NCBI RefSeq assembly: GCF_947491715.1
Contig: NZ_CANLKR010000039.1
Coordinates: forward strand, 1-47,727
DNA from: an uncultured Shewanella sp.
GTDB taxonomy: Bacteria; Pseudomonadota; Gammaproteobacteria; Enterobacterales; Shewanellaceae
Length of the DNA stretch: 47,727 nucleotides
Direction: 5' to 3'
Part shown: positions 35,190 to 43,584 of the stretch, one piece after another
Layout of the letters: each line of letters starts with the position of its first letter
Numbering within the stretch: the stretch's first letter is position 1
Notes under the pieces: generated by a model
The model's input: only the letters and a program-made list of their open reading frames with translations
What the model was told of the DNA's origin: nothing
Database searches by the model: none
Position numbers and translations under genes: made by a program

Positions 35190-35576
35190 GTGATACCTTC
35201 CGCCCCGTTTCAATAGCCTAGATTGGGTTATTGAAACGAGCTCTATATACCTTAATTGAACTGTCGCATTTAATGTTAAGCAATTTTAACCATCAATAAG
35301 CACAACCAGCCTGTATTTAATCTACTATTAAAAAACAAGCTTAAAACAGTAATCAATATTATAAATATACTAATTTACTTAATACCGAAAGCATCCAGAA
35401 ATGAATAAATTATATGATCTAAAAACAACACAGAATCATGATTATTCAGCCGTACATGATACCGGTCAACATCTCAGCAAGGACGAACTTTATCTGTATT
35501 TTTTCCGATCACCATAGATTCACCTTAAGCAACACATGAAAAACAGCTTCATATGAATTGAATAAAGGAAAATTCA
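35190..35576. other. Intergenic region with a hairpin and a possible small frame
   Basis: After the CBS gene there is a 33-base hairpin (35206-35238) and then an AT-rich stretch. A 38-codon frame (35401-35517, + strand) starts with ATG but lacks a good ribosome site; I do not call it a gene. The end holds AAGGAAA, the response regulator's ribosome site. Confidence 0.35.
35206..35238 (+). terminator. Hairpin after the CBS-domain gene
   Basis: CGTTTCAATAGCC pairs with GGTTATTGAAACG (one G-T pair), with a short loop, 17 bases after the CBS stop. No T run follows, so it may be a terminator or a 3'-end stabiliser. Confidence 0.5.
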
Positions 35577-36257
35577 ATGGTAAGTGAACAGTTTGGCACC
35601 TTTAAAGAAGAAAAGTCCACCTCAAAAATTCGTGTAGCGCTTGTCGATGATCAACAAATAGAAAGACAAAACTTCGCAAGTCTTCTCTCTATCTCAGAAA
35701 ACATTCATCTCCAATGGCAAGCTGAAAATGGTGAAGAAGCGCTCAAAAAACTTGAACAAGAAAAGGTTGATGTTTTACTTTGTGATATACGTATGCCCAC
35801 ATTGAATGGGATCAATACTGTTAAACGTATACGAGAAATGAATAATGATCTCCCAGTCATCATGCTAACCACTTTCAGTGACTATCAGCTACTCGTCGAT
35901 AGTATCTCTTCTGGAGCCAACGGGTTTTTACTGAAGGATGTGACCTACAACCACTTAGTAAAAGCGATTATACATGTAAATGACGGTCACTATTTATTTT
36001 CAAATGATATACTTGAGCACATATCGGCCTCCCATTATCACACATCAAAAAATACGCAAAAAAGTATGAATATTTCCAAAAGAGAACATGAAATATTATC
36101 TTTAATGGCAGGAGGATTCTCTAATCAAGATATAGCTAAAGCTATTTTTCTTGCCGAAGGTACGGTTAAAAATCATATTTCAACCATACTCTTGAAGTTA
36201 AAAAGTCAAGGCCGAAACGAAGCAATATTACAAGCACTAAAACTAAGTCTAATTTAA
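35577..36257 (+). CDS. NarL/FixJ-type response regulator
   Basis: This 226-residue regulator has an N-terminal receiver domain with acidic pair Asp24-Asp25, phosphoacceptor Asp70 (LLCDIRMP), Thr98/Thr99 and Lys120. The C-terminal LuxR-type helix-turn-helix is at about 163-215 (SKREHEILSLMAGG, NQDIAKAIFLAEGTVKNHIS). It should activate or repress transcription once phosphorylated by a histidine kinase. No kinase gene is adjacent, so its sensor is elsewhere. The ATG has AAGGAAA five bases upstream. It converges with the MFS gene with only 11 bases between stops. Confidence 0.92.
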   Translation: MVSEQFGTFKEEKSTSKIRVALVDDQQIERQNFASLLSISENIHLQWQAENGEEALKKLEQEKVDVLLCDIRMPTLNGINTVKRIREMNNDLPVIMLTTFSDYQLLVDSISSGANGFLLKDVTYNHLVKAIIHVNDGHYLFSNDILEHISASHYHTSKNTQKSMNISKREHEILSLMAGGFSNQDIAKAIFLAEGTVKNHISTILLKLKSQGRNEAILQALKLSLI

Positions 36258-36268
36258 TTGCTAGCCGT

Positions 36269-37513
36269 CTAATCAGAAAGCACCACTTGGATCCCTGCTG
36301 TATTCCAAGTCAACTTCATTAAGAGAACCGCAATTATTGCTGTAATCGCACAGATATAAAAAGGAAGATGGATATTTAAAGCCATCAATCCTCCTCCAAT
36401 TAGAGACATCACACCTGCCGCCAACGTAAAACCCGCTGTAGTGATCCCCATCGACCACCCTTGCTCCTCTTGGCTTACGCTGTCAGAAAAAAGGCATAAT
36501 AACGTTGGATAAGCCACGCCAAACCCCAAATAAAATACCGCAATAGAAATATAACAGATGATAACACTTGAGCTTGTTGTAAATACGATAGAAAAAACAG
36601 CCATAAGGATTGATACAATTGCAATAGTACGACGTTTACCCCAATAATTTAATACCGGTTCAATTAAAAATAAACTTGAAAAAGCAATCGTCGTTCCCAT
36701 GATTAACATAGCCATACTCGTACCAAATAAACCAAGGTCAAATCGACTACTCAAATAATTTGTTAGAAAAATATAAAAAGTCACATTAGCGGTCATAAAA
36801 CTCAAATACACACCAGATAATCTCAACACCAAAGGCCTATCTTTCAACTTTAGTATCATAGTCAATAATTCAAAAGGCTTGAATGCCACCGGTTTATCGG
36901 GCTTTTTTATGTCTTGATAATAAAATAACACCAAAAAGATAGTCAAAAGAACCAGCATACTTGCCACATAAAAAGGAAGCTGGATATTTGCTATACTCCC
37001 CAATAAATTTTTATCAGACAATAACCCCCCTATGAGCGGCCCCCCCATTAATCCAGTACTTATTCCCGCAACAATAAACCCCATATTACGCGATTTTTCT
37101 GTATCATTTTTGCTGGCATCCATCATAGCAGCTTGTGCTATAGGTTGATTACCCGCTGTAAAACCAGTAATCGCACGCCCTAAAATCAATAACCAAAGAC
37201 TGCTCAAAAATATTGCAGTAATAGTGATAAAATACCCCATTAATGCACCAAAAAGGCATATAAGAATCGCCTTCTTACGACCAATACTGTCTGATAGCTT
37301 AGCGATATAAACCGCTCCTAGAAACCACGCAATAAAAAAAATACCTATGACTAAACCATAAAGAAAATGCCTTGTAGCATCACTGACACCTGCTGGCAAA
37401 AAAGCAACCGACTGTGACATCATAAGTTCATTGATAATGGGAAAAACAAGCCCCTGCCCCATCAGATCCACAAACACTACAGCCACAAGGGCAAAGCGAC
37501 ACAGCCGAGTCAT
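36269..37513 (-). CDS. MFS transporter, DHA1 drug-efflux-like
   Basis: This 414-residue integral membrane protein has about 12 hydrophobic segments. It carries the MFS motif-A form GAVYIAKLSDSIGRKKAI between the second and third segments and a motif-C-like glycine-rich segment (GISTGLMGGPLIGG) in the fifth. The pattern fits the drug:H+ antiporter DHA1 branch, close to TetA-like exporters, but the substrate cannot be inferred. GGTGAG lies six bases before the ATG. It converges with the response regulator gene, which may or may not control it. Confidence 0.85.
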   Translation of the reverse strand: MTRLCRFALVAVVFVDLMGQGLVFPIINELMMSQSVAFLPAGVSDATRHFLYGLVIGIFFIAWFLGAVYIAKLSDSIGRKKAILICLFGALMGYFITITAIFLSSLWLLILGRAITGFTAGNQPIAQAAMMDASKNDTEKSRNMGFIVAGISTGLMGGPLIGGLLSDKNLLGSIANIQLPFYVASMLVLLTIFLVLFYYQDIKKPDKPVAFKPFELLTMILKLKDRPLVLRLSGVYLSFMTANVTFYIFLTNYLSSRFDLGLFGTSMAMLIMGTTIAFSSLFLIEPVLNYWGKRRTIAIVSILMAVFSIVFTTSSSVIICYISIAVFYLGFGVAYPTLLCLFSDSVSQEEQGWSMGITTAGFTLAAGVMSLIGGGLMALNIHLPFYICAITAIIAVLLMKLTWNTAGIQVVLSD

Positions 37514-37617
37514 AACAGGCTCACCATAAAGAATACGTTATCTTTCAGTATAAATAGTGATAGTCATAAGGAAAGGAAGAAAGAGACAAAAAATCGCTGA
37601 AATTGAAAAGACTTTGC

Positions 37618-37647
37618 TTAGCCACTCATCATGTAAAGAGTGGCTAA
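37618..37647 (-). terminator. Hairpin after hpf
   Basis: TTAGCCACTC (37618-37627) pairs perfectly with GAGTGGCTAA (37638-37647). It lies 13 bases beyond the hpf stop on the - strand. No uninterrupted T run follows on that strand, so a terminator role is probable but not certain. Confidence 0.5.
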
Positions 37648-37660
37648 CATTTTTAATGGA

Positions 37661-38017
37661 CTAATTTAAATCCATCTCTTGCACTTTTTCATGGGCAATA
37701 ATAGGGGTAGTGCAAATCGGTTTTTGGTGTTTATCTGCTTTTAATTGACCTTTACGATGCTTTAAAGCCGCATCTAGTTTTTTTCCTGCTGAGGCAATAG
37801 CGGGATACATAACATCATGTGTCGCCGATACAGAAACTCTAGAACCTTCATAATTAGTGCGAATTTCAACTTGAAATTCACCATGGACTTTTGAAATAGT
37901 GGTATCGAGTGATATTAAGGTGGGGAAGTGACTCTCTATTTTTGAAAACTTTTCGGTGATATGCGCTTTAACGCTCTCGGTAACATCAACGTGGTGACCT
38001 GAAAGATTTAATTTCAT
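37661..38017 (-). CDS. hpf: Ribosome hibernation promoting factor, short form
   Basis: This 118-residue protein of the HPF/RaiA (YfiA) family binds the 30S decoding region and silences ribosomes in stationary phase or stress. It has the family start MKLNLSGHHVDVTESVKAHI, the EIRTNYEGSRVSVSA strands and the basic DAALKHRKGQLKADKHQ helix. It lacks the long C-terminal dimerisation domain. RaiA and HPF are hard to separate by eye; the short tail (to residue 118) leaves both open. The gene is isolated from rpoN, its frequent neighbour elsewhere. Confidence 0.85.
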   Translation of the reverse strand: MKLNLSGHHVDVTESVKAHITEKFSKIESHFPTLISLDTTISKVHGEFQVEIRTNYEGSRVSVSATHDVMYPAIASAGKKLDAALKHRKGQLKADKHQKPICTTPIIAHEKVQEMDLN

Positions 38018-38506
38018 AGCAATTCCTACTTTAAAGTGTCTTCTTATACAGATTTGCCCCTATTCAATCAAAACTCAAGCAAAGTAAAGAAGAGTTAATA
38101 CTACAGACACTGCTCCAATAAGAAAAACTCCTATGAACACAGTGCTAATGCTATTACATATTGTTTCAACAATGCTCTTACAGGTAACCTTATATGTTTA
38201 TTTCTGAACAATCGTACCCAATAACCCATCAATACGAATTTTGATTACCTAAAACAACATCTCACATATTCTATTCTAGCCCATAAGGCACATATTTGCT
38301 GGGATTTATTGGATGAATGGACATTATTTCTTAAAAAAAAAGACCCAACTTCAGGATCAGTCAGTTCACGTCAACGCCTTCAGCTTAAAGAAACATAAAC
38401 ACCCAAATGAAGAAACATTTTTAAAACAAAATAGATCATAGTCTTAAAATTGGGAAATGATAATGAGTGATGATCTTAACCATCACTCACAAGGTCATGA
38501 CAAGGG
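38018..38506. other. Intergenic region between purE and hpf
   Basis: About 490 AT-rich bases. A 42-codon frame on the + strand (38313-38441) has no ribosome site and is opposite to both flanking genes, so I do not call it. The hpf promoter should lie at the left end but is not obvious. Confidence 0.35.
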
Positions 38507-39013
38507 TTAACCTTTGAGAGCAGCTTGGAGCGCTTGATCTTTTTCACCAACCGCAAGAGCAGAATCTGCCCTTTCTTCAAAGATCGCTTGAGCTAATCCT
38601 TCATCAGCAACAGCTAGCATTTGAGCTGCTAAATATCCCGCATTTTTTGCCCCTGCTTTACCGATAGCAACGGTTGCAACAGGAACCCCCCCCGGCATCA
38701 TAACGGTTGAAAGTAATGCGTCCTGCCCATGCAATGGACCGCAATCAATGGGCACGCCAATAACAGGACGTGTTGTGATCCCAGCTACGGCACCAGCAAG
38801 ATGTGCCGCTAATCCCGCTGCACAAATAAACACTTTACACCCACGCGATTCTGCATCTGCAACATAACTGTGCGTTGCTGCAGGCGTTCTATGAGCTGAA
38901 GTTACTTTCGCTTCAAACTTAATATCGAACTTTTTCAATATATCTAATGTGGCTTGCATTGTAGGTAAATCAGAGTCTGATCCCATTAGTACAGCAACAA
39001 ATGCTTGAGTCAT
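38507..39013 (-). CDS. purE: 5-(carboxyamino)imidazole ribonucleotide mutase PurE
   Basis: PurE converts N5-CAIR to 4-carboxy-AIR in purine synthesis. The 168-residue protein has the phosphate-binding GSDSDLPTM start, the SAHRTPAATHSY motif, and a GPLHGQDALLSTVMMPGGVP segment that includes the mobile loop. These support a class I, N5-CAIR-using enzyme, which needs PurK as a partner. No purK lies on either side in this window, although the two are usually adjacent. The ATG is preceded by AAGGATTT on the - strand, and TATAAT (39047-39052, - strand) is a possible -10. Confidence 0.93.
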   Translation of the reverse strand: MTQAFVAVLMGSDSDLPTMQATLDILKKFDIKFEAKVTSAHRTPAATHSYVADAESRGCKVFICAAGLAAHLAGAVAGITTRPVIGVPIDCGPLHGQDALLSTVMMPGGVPVATVAIGKAGAKNAGYLAAQMLAVADEGLAQAIFEERADSALAVGEKDQALQAALKG

Positions 39014-39331
39014 CTTAAATCCTTAGTCAGCCTGAGTTTGGGCGCATTATAAAGAAAGTCAATTAAAAGCGTAACCCAAGCAGTCCCTCTTGAATTTATA
39101 CACAGAATTCTAAATCAGAAACAATACCCTAATATATTGAAATAAATGTATTTATTATGAAGCATGAAATTATCTCGAACTCTGTTTATTCCAATGACCC
39201 CTTATATTCTATAAGGACTTCCGACCTCCCTGAGTAGCATATTCAATCCCCTTAGGTATAATAGCATCATGAATAATAAATAAAATTATTCTCTTGCACG
39301 TAGTAGTTAAATTTACAGAAAGGATTTTCTG
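39014..39331. other. Divergent promoter region, purE and GAF-GGDEF-like gene
   Basis: This 318-base region should carry both promoters. TATAAT occurs at 39047-39052 on the - strand, about 33 bases from the purE start, and at 39257-39262 on the + strand, about 70 bases before the GTG of the next gene. Neither has a strong -35. No PurR-like palindrome was seen. Confidence 0.4.
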
Positions 39332-40564
39332 GTGTTCAATAATAATAATAAAATAACCGATCAATTCGATCTGAAATTTCATATTGCCTTACTGGGTACG
39401 CCACTTTTGTTGCTCATTCTATATTGGAGTACTTTTTTCAATGGTATTTCAAAGTACCAATCAATATTAACCCTTTCTCTTGTTTGCATCATTTATATCT
39501 TAGGCTATAGCTTAAGCTACTACTTCCACCAAGGAAGACTGAGCAGGGCCAATCAGCACTTACACCAAATGCACCATATTAATGATATTAGCCTTGAGTT
39601 AATTAATTTTTCTAACCAATATGAAAATGAAGCTTCATTCCTCAACGCATTGCTCAAAAAAGCGGTTACTTGTATTGATGGAGCAGAAATGGGTACGATC
39701 ATAAAAGTCGATCCCATTACCCAAAACTTACTCTTTGAATCATCAGTGGGCATCGATCTGAATACATTGAGACAAATTGATTTCCATTTAGAGCAGTCTT
39801 TCGAATATCGCTTAACTAATGGTCATTGTGACCGTGTGGTTATTGTTGATGATATGACACATATTAATGAAAACAGCACACTCAATAAAGAGAAACAGTT
39901 ATTGCTTCAAAAAGCTGCTATCATGCCTATTTACTCAACATTATCAAGCCCTATTCGCATCGATGGTAAACTCTATGGCTTGCTCAATTTAGACAGTGGT
40001 TCACTTAATGCATTTAATCAATATGACTGCCACCTTGTTAAACTCCTTACCCACGAAGCAGCTCATGCCATAAACCTTTATCACAAAACTAAGGGCATAC
40101 AAAAACTCACCTACCGAGATCAACTCACCAAGCTTTATAATCAATATGGATTTGAAAAAGCGTGCCAACAGTGGAAAGCCAAGCCTCACTTTGGAAGTTA
40201 CTTGCTGTTAATTAAAATCAATAACTTACATTTATATAATAAAAATGGAGGGTACCAAGCAGGTAACAAGGCTATCCACCTACTCAGTTATCATCTGCAA
40301 AAACAATGGTTAAATGAAGCTATTATTGCCTATTTTGGCGGCAACGAGTTTATCATTCTTTGTCATGGTCCCAAAGAGCACACTCAAAATCAATTGAAAC
40401 AACTTCAATCAAACATACAAAAGGCTTCAATATCGGCTGATATTAGACCAATAAAAATTCACTATAGTAGCAGTCACTATCTAGATGATTGGAATATCAG
40501 TTATCAACATGCTCTACAAGCACTAAAAGCAGACTTAAAGACTATGTCCGCTCAGCGAGTATGA
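39332..40564 (+). CDS. Membrane GAF protein with degenerate GGDEF domain
   Basis: The 410-residue protein has two N-terminal transmembrane segments (about residues 13-33 and 44-64), a coiled stretch, a GAF domain (about 90-250, with GTIIKVDP and MPIYSTLSSPIRIDGKLYGL) and a C-terminal GGDEF-like domain. In the last the signature reads GGNEF, the RxxD inhibition site is absent (LNEA), and the usual D-x-LT-x-L-Y-N-R start reads DQLTKLYNQ. Catalysis may be lost or reduced, so it could be a c-di-GMP or GTP receptor instead. It starts with GTG, supported by AAAGGA nine bases upstream. Confidence 0.82.
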   Translation: MFNNNNKITDQFDLKFHIALLGTPLLLLILYWSTFFNGISKYQSILTLSLVCIIYILGYSLSYYFHQGRLSRANQHLHQMHHINDISLELINFSNQYENEASFLNALLKKAVTCIDGAEMGTIIKVDPITQNLLFESSVGIDLNTLRQIDFHLEQSFEYRLTNGHCDRVVIVDDMTHINENSTLNKEKQLLLQKAAIMPIYSTLSSPIRIDGKLYGLLNLDSGSLNAFNQYDCHLVKLLTHEAAHAINLYHKTKGIQKLTYRDQLTKLYNQYGFEKACQQWKAKPHFGSYLLLIKINNLHLYNKNGGYQAGNKAIHLLSYHLQKQWLNEAIIAYFGGNEFIILCHGPKEHTQNQLKQLQSNIQKASISADIRPIKIHYSSSHYLDDWNISYQHALQALKADLKTMSAQRV

Positions 40565-40617
40565 GTAAAGCTTTAAACAATGCCTTTGTGTGAAATAAAC
40601 ATCACAAATACTAAGCA

Positions 40618-41235
40618 TCAACCAAAGAATAAGCGCCATAACCATGAGGAATCTAAATCTTTTTGACAGCCTCGATATTGCTTAGCATAACGTTTAGCTC
40701 TCGCATCAACTTTATTTGATACTTTCATCAGCCAAGCTTTTGAACGATAAGTCTGTCGTTTATAACCTCCCCAACCTTCATGGTAATTGAGGTACTGCTT
40801 CTTGGCATCCCATTTTGATACACCATTAATCTTTTGCGTTTTATAAATAAACCATCCCATAAAATCCATGGCATCGTCAAAGTCACTTCTACTTGACCAA
40901 GAATTACCTGTTTCTCTAACATAATCATCCCAAGTCATGGTTTTGGCTTGAGCGTAACCATAAGCACTGCTAACACGTCCAATAGGAATAAAACCCAAAA
41001 AATATTCCATTGGCGGCGCAGCATTGTGCTTAAATGAACTTTCTTGATACATGATAGCAATGGGCACATGAACAGGAACGCCCCACTTCTCTCTGGTATT
41101 TTTTGCGGCATCGTACCAACCTCTGTTCTCCTTAAAAATAGCACAAATGTTTTCTGCATTTTTAGGTGGAGAACTCGCACAAGCAGTCAAAAAAGAAGAA
41201 ATAAAAATAAGTTGTAATAACAATCGCCACGTCAT
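40618..41235 (-). CDS. Lytic-transglycosylase-like lipoprotein
   Basis: This 205-residue lipoprotein has a signal peptide ending in lipobox LTAC (Cys19). The domain that follows looks like a lysozyme/SLT fold: IAIMYQESSFKHNA with probable catalytic Glu65, then SSAYGYAQAKTMTWDDYVRE and a YLNYHEGWGGYKR segment. Such proteins cleave peptidoglycan between MurNAc and GlcNAc. It ends in a basic tail. Its neighbour upstream on the same strand is another small lipoprotein gene 75 bases away, so they could share a transcript from gshA. Confidence 0.78.
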   Translation of the reverse strand: MTWRLLLQLIFISSFLTACASSPPKNAENICAIFKENRGWYDAAKNTREKWGVPVHVPIAIMYQESSFKHNAAPPMEYFLGFIPIGRVSSAYGYAQAKTMTWDDYVRETGNSWSSRSDFDDAMDFMGWFIYKTQKINGVSKWDAKKQYLNYHEGWGGYKRQTYRSKAWLMKVSNKVDARAKRYAKQYRGCQKDLDSSWLWRLFFG

Positions 41236-41310
41236 AAAAGTACTACCAATGTAAAAATCAGACTCCTTAGTTTCACATTGATAGACTCATGATGCAATTG
41301 CACAATAGAT

Positions 41311-41745
41311 TTACTCTTGTGGCGAAATAGGAAGCTCACACTTTAATGCATCTTGCTGCCAAACAATAGGCTCCCAATAACCACTGTTATTTCCTGTATA
41401 TTGCCTATCTGTATTAAATTTAGCTGCGAGGTGATATTGCTCATTACTCGTCACATTAATGACTAACGTTTTTGTTTTTCGAGCCGACAACACTACCTTC
41501 AACTTAGGACTGTCAATCAACTCAGCGAGAGTAAATTTATATTGGCCCGGCGCTAACCAATAATTAGGTTTTGAAATGACAGGCTTTCCATCAAGATGAG
41601 TTACCACTACAGGGTATAAATTATTCGTTCTATCAGGCGTTAAATAGCCTGAGACCGTACCGCATTGACGTAAATTTTCAGGCTTAGATGAACAAGCAAA
41701 GAGTAAGCCCGTCATCAATAAACAAAAAATAAACTTAAGCTTCAT
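41311..41745 (-). CDS. Small lipoprotein of unknown function
   Basis: This 144-residue protein has a lipoprotein signal with lipobox LFAC (Cys18). The rest looks like a beta-rich domain: YPVVVTHLDGKPVISKPNYW, then LAPGQYKFTLAEL, which resembles small periplasmic beta-sandwich proteins. I do not recognise a family. Its ATG lies 11 bases inside the 3' end of gshA, so it is probably translated from the gshA mRNA by coupling. Confidence 0.68.
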   Translation of the reverse strand: MKLKFIFCLLMTGLLFACSSKPENLRQCGTVSGYLTPDRTNNLYPVVVTHLDGKPVISKPNYWLAPGQYKFTLAELIDSPKLKVVLSARKTKTLVINVTSNEQYHLAAKFNTDRQYTGNNSGYWEPIVWQQDALKCELPISPQE

Positions 41746-43345
41746 AAGGATTCTTAAAGTAGCTGGTTAAGTATTCATCAAATGTCTGGTCATCATTTGC
41801 TTCTAATTGCGCTTGTTTCGTCAAAGAATCATCTGCAGCCATTTGATATTGCTTCTTTACCTCTTCAGATAAAGGGTAATCCATTAACTGTGCTTGATAT
41901 TGATCCGCTAAATGGGCTACCCACTGCCCGTGATCCACTCCTTCTTGCTGAAGGAGTTTCATAATTTTACCGGAGAATGTATTATTAGGATCACTAATAG
42001 CCTCTGCATATTGAGATAAAATCAACTGATAAGATTTATCCTCATCAGTATCCAGTAAATTTGCTAGTTGGCTAAGATCGTCAAACAACACCCTCATCCA
42101 TTGAGCCAGTTCAATGCTTTTTCCATTTCTTAATAAGGTGAGGTTAGGTTTACGCCCCTCCAAAACAACTGACTGTAAATTTGCAGCCATTTCTTGCTCT
42201 TCACTCTCATCAGAACAAGGAGAATCTTGTAACAAACAATAAAGTAAAAATAAATCCAAAAAGCGAACCTGCTCTTCAGAAATACCAACCTCACTAAAAG
42301 GGTTCACGTCTAGTGCTCGAACTTCAATATACTCAACCCCACCTCTTTCTAATGCCTCAGAAGGCTTTTCGCCCGATAGCGCCACTCTTTTGGCTCGAAT
42401 AGGCGCATAAAACTCATTCTCAATTTGTAAAATATTGGCATTAAGCTGCCTATAATCCCCACCCACTTTAACTCCAATTTTTTCAAATTGGGTAGATGGC
42501 ATGTTAATAGCCGCTTTCATTCCTTTTAAATACTCAGGTAGGCTATTGTAACTAATACTTAAACATTCTTGCTCTTGATTCGTATAACCTAAATCGCTCA
42601 TTCTTAATGATGTCGCATAGGGCAAATATAACGTGCCCTTACCTAATTTTTTAAAAGGTAAATCTGTCGATTGATTTTTGACAAAAGACTGACAAACAGC
42701 CGGCGATGCACCAAATAAATAGGGTAATATCCAAACTAAACGACGATAGTTACGAATTAAGCCAAAATAAGCTTCTGAGGTAAAATCCTCCAATTCCATT
42801 TTCTTATCAGACGCTAAAAGCATTTTTTCAAATAAGGATTTCGATGCTGAAAAGTTAAAATGCACTCCAGAAATGATTTGCATCAAAGCACCGTAACGAT
42901 GCGTGAGCCCCTCTCGATATAGGCGCTTCATTTTCCCAACATTTGAAGTACCGTAATTCGCAATGGGAATATCAGCCTTACTTCCTACATAACAGGGCAT
43001 ACTCACAGGCCAAAGCTTTTGTCCTTTAATATGCTGAACAGTATAAGCATGTGTTTGTTTAAGATCATCAAGTAGCCCATTGATGTCACTATATACTGGC
43101 GTTATAAACTCAAGTAAGGATTCACTATAATCTGTAGTGATCCGTGAATGCGTTAATGCCGAGCCTAATACTTGGGGATGGGGATCCATTGCTAAATGCC
43201 CAGATTGTTCAATACGTAATGCTTCTCGTTCAATACCTCGATACATTGTTCTCAATGCTTCTCTGCCAGGCTGTTCTGATAAAGCTGCAACTAACTTATT
43301 GAATGATTTCAATTTTATACTCTCTGATAAGTGAACGGACATCAA
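41735..43345 (-). CDS. gshA: Glutamate-cysteine ligase GshA
   Basis: GshA joins glutamate and cysteine with ATP in the first, rate-limiting step of glutathione synthesis. The 536-residue protein is of the proteobacterial type. Supporting motifs are YRGIEREALRI near the N-terminus, SGVHFNFS, a YLPYATSLRMSDLGYTN segment, YIEVRALDVNPF, and a conserved hydrophobic LDLFLLYCLL region. Slightly longer than E. coli GshA (518). Met2 is an equally possible start. The next gene overlaps its last 11 bases. Confidence 0.96.
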   Translation of the reverse strand: MMSVHLSESIKLKSFNKLVAALSEQPGREALRTMYRGIEREALRIEQSGHLAMDPHPQVLGSALTHSRITTDYSESLLEFITPVYSDINGLLDDLKQTHAYTVQHIKGQKLWPVSMPCYVGSKADIPIANYGTSNVGKMKRLYREGLTHRYGALMQIISGVHFNFSASKSLFEKMLLASDKKMELEDFTSEAYFGLIRNYRRLVWILPYLFGASPAVCQSFVKNQSTDLPFKKLGKGTLYLPYATSLRMSDLGYTNQEQECLSISYNSLPEYLKGMKAAINMPSTQFEKIGVKVGGDYRQLNANILQIENEFYAPIRAKRVALSGEKPSEALERGGVEYIEVRALDVNPFSEVGISEEQVRFLDLFLLYCLLQDSPCSDESEEQEMAANLQSVVLEGRKPNLTLLRNGKSIELAQWMRVLFDDLSQLANLLDTDEDKSYQLILSQYAEAISDPNNTFSGKIMKLLQQEGVDHGQWVAHLADQYQAQLMDYPLSEEVKKQYQMAADDSLTKQAQLEANDDQTFDEYLTSYFKNPYEA

Positions 43346-43432
43346 TGTAACTTATTGACTATACATAAAAATAATGAGAAAGCGCAATCTTGACAAATAA
43401 GCCTCTGAACCTTCTACTCTGACCTTACATCA

Positions 43433-43461
43433 AAAAATGACTCTGCATTAGAGTCATTTTT
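43433..43461 (-). terminator. Rho-independent terminator after the M16 protease gene
   Basis: A 12-bp perfect stem (43433-43444 with 43450-43461) has a 5-base loop and an A/T-rich lower stem that reads as a T run on the - strand. It lies about 124 bases past the M16 stop and just before the gshA promoter region, insulating the two genes. Confidence 0.75.
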
Positions 43462-43584
43462 CAGCTTTCAAAGTCAGATAACACCGTCTTTTAAATAGCC
43501 CTCGTAGCACCCTAACGAGGTTAATCTTATGACATAAAGTATATAAGGGCTAACTTAGCGTTTTACAACAAAAACATCATTATT

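Noticed and set aside
35401..35517. 38-codon frame before the response regulator
   Set aside because: Starts with ATG but has no ribosome site and no recognisable content; chance frame in AT-rich DNA is likely.
38313..38441. 42-codon frame between purE and hpf
   Set aside because: No ribosome site, opposite strand to both flanking genes, lysine-rich reading typical of A-rich non-coding DNA.
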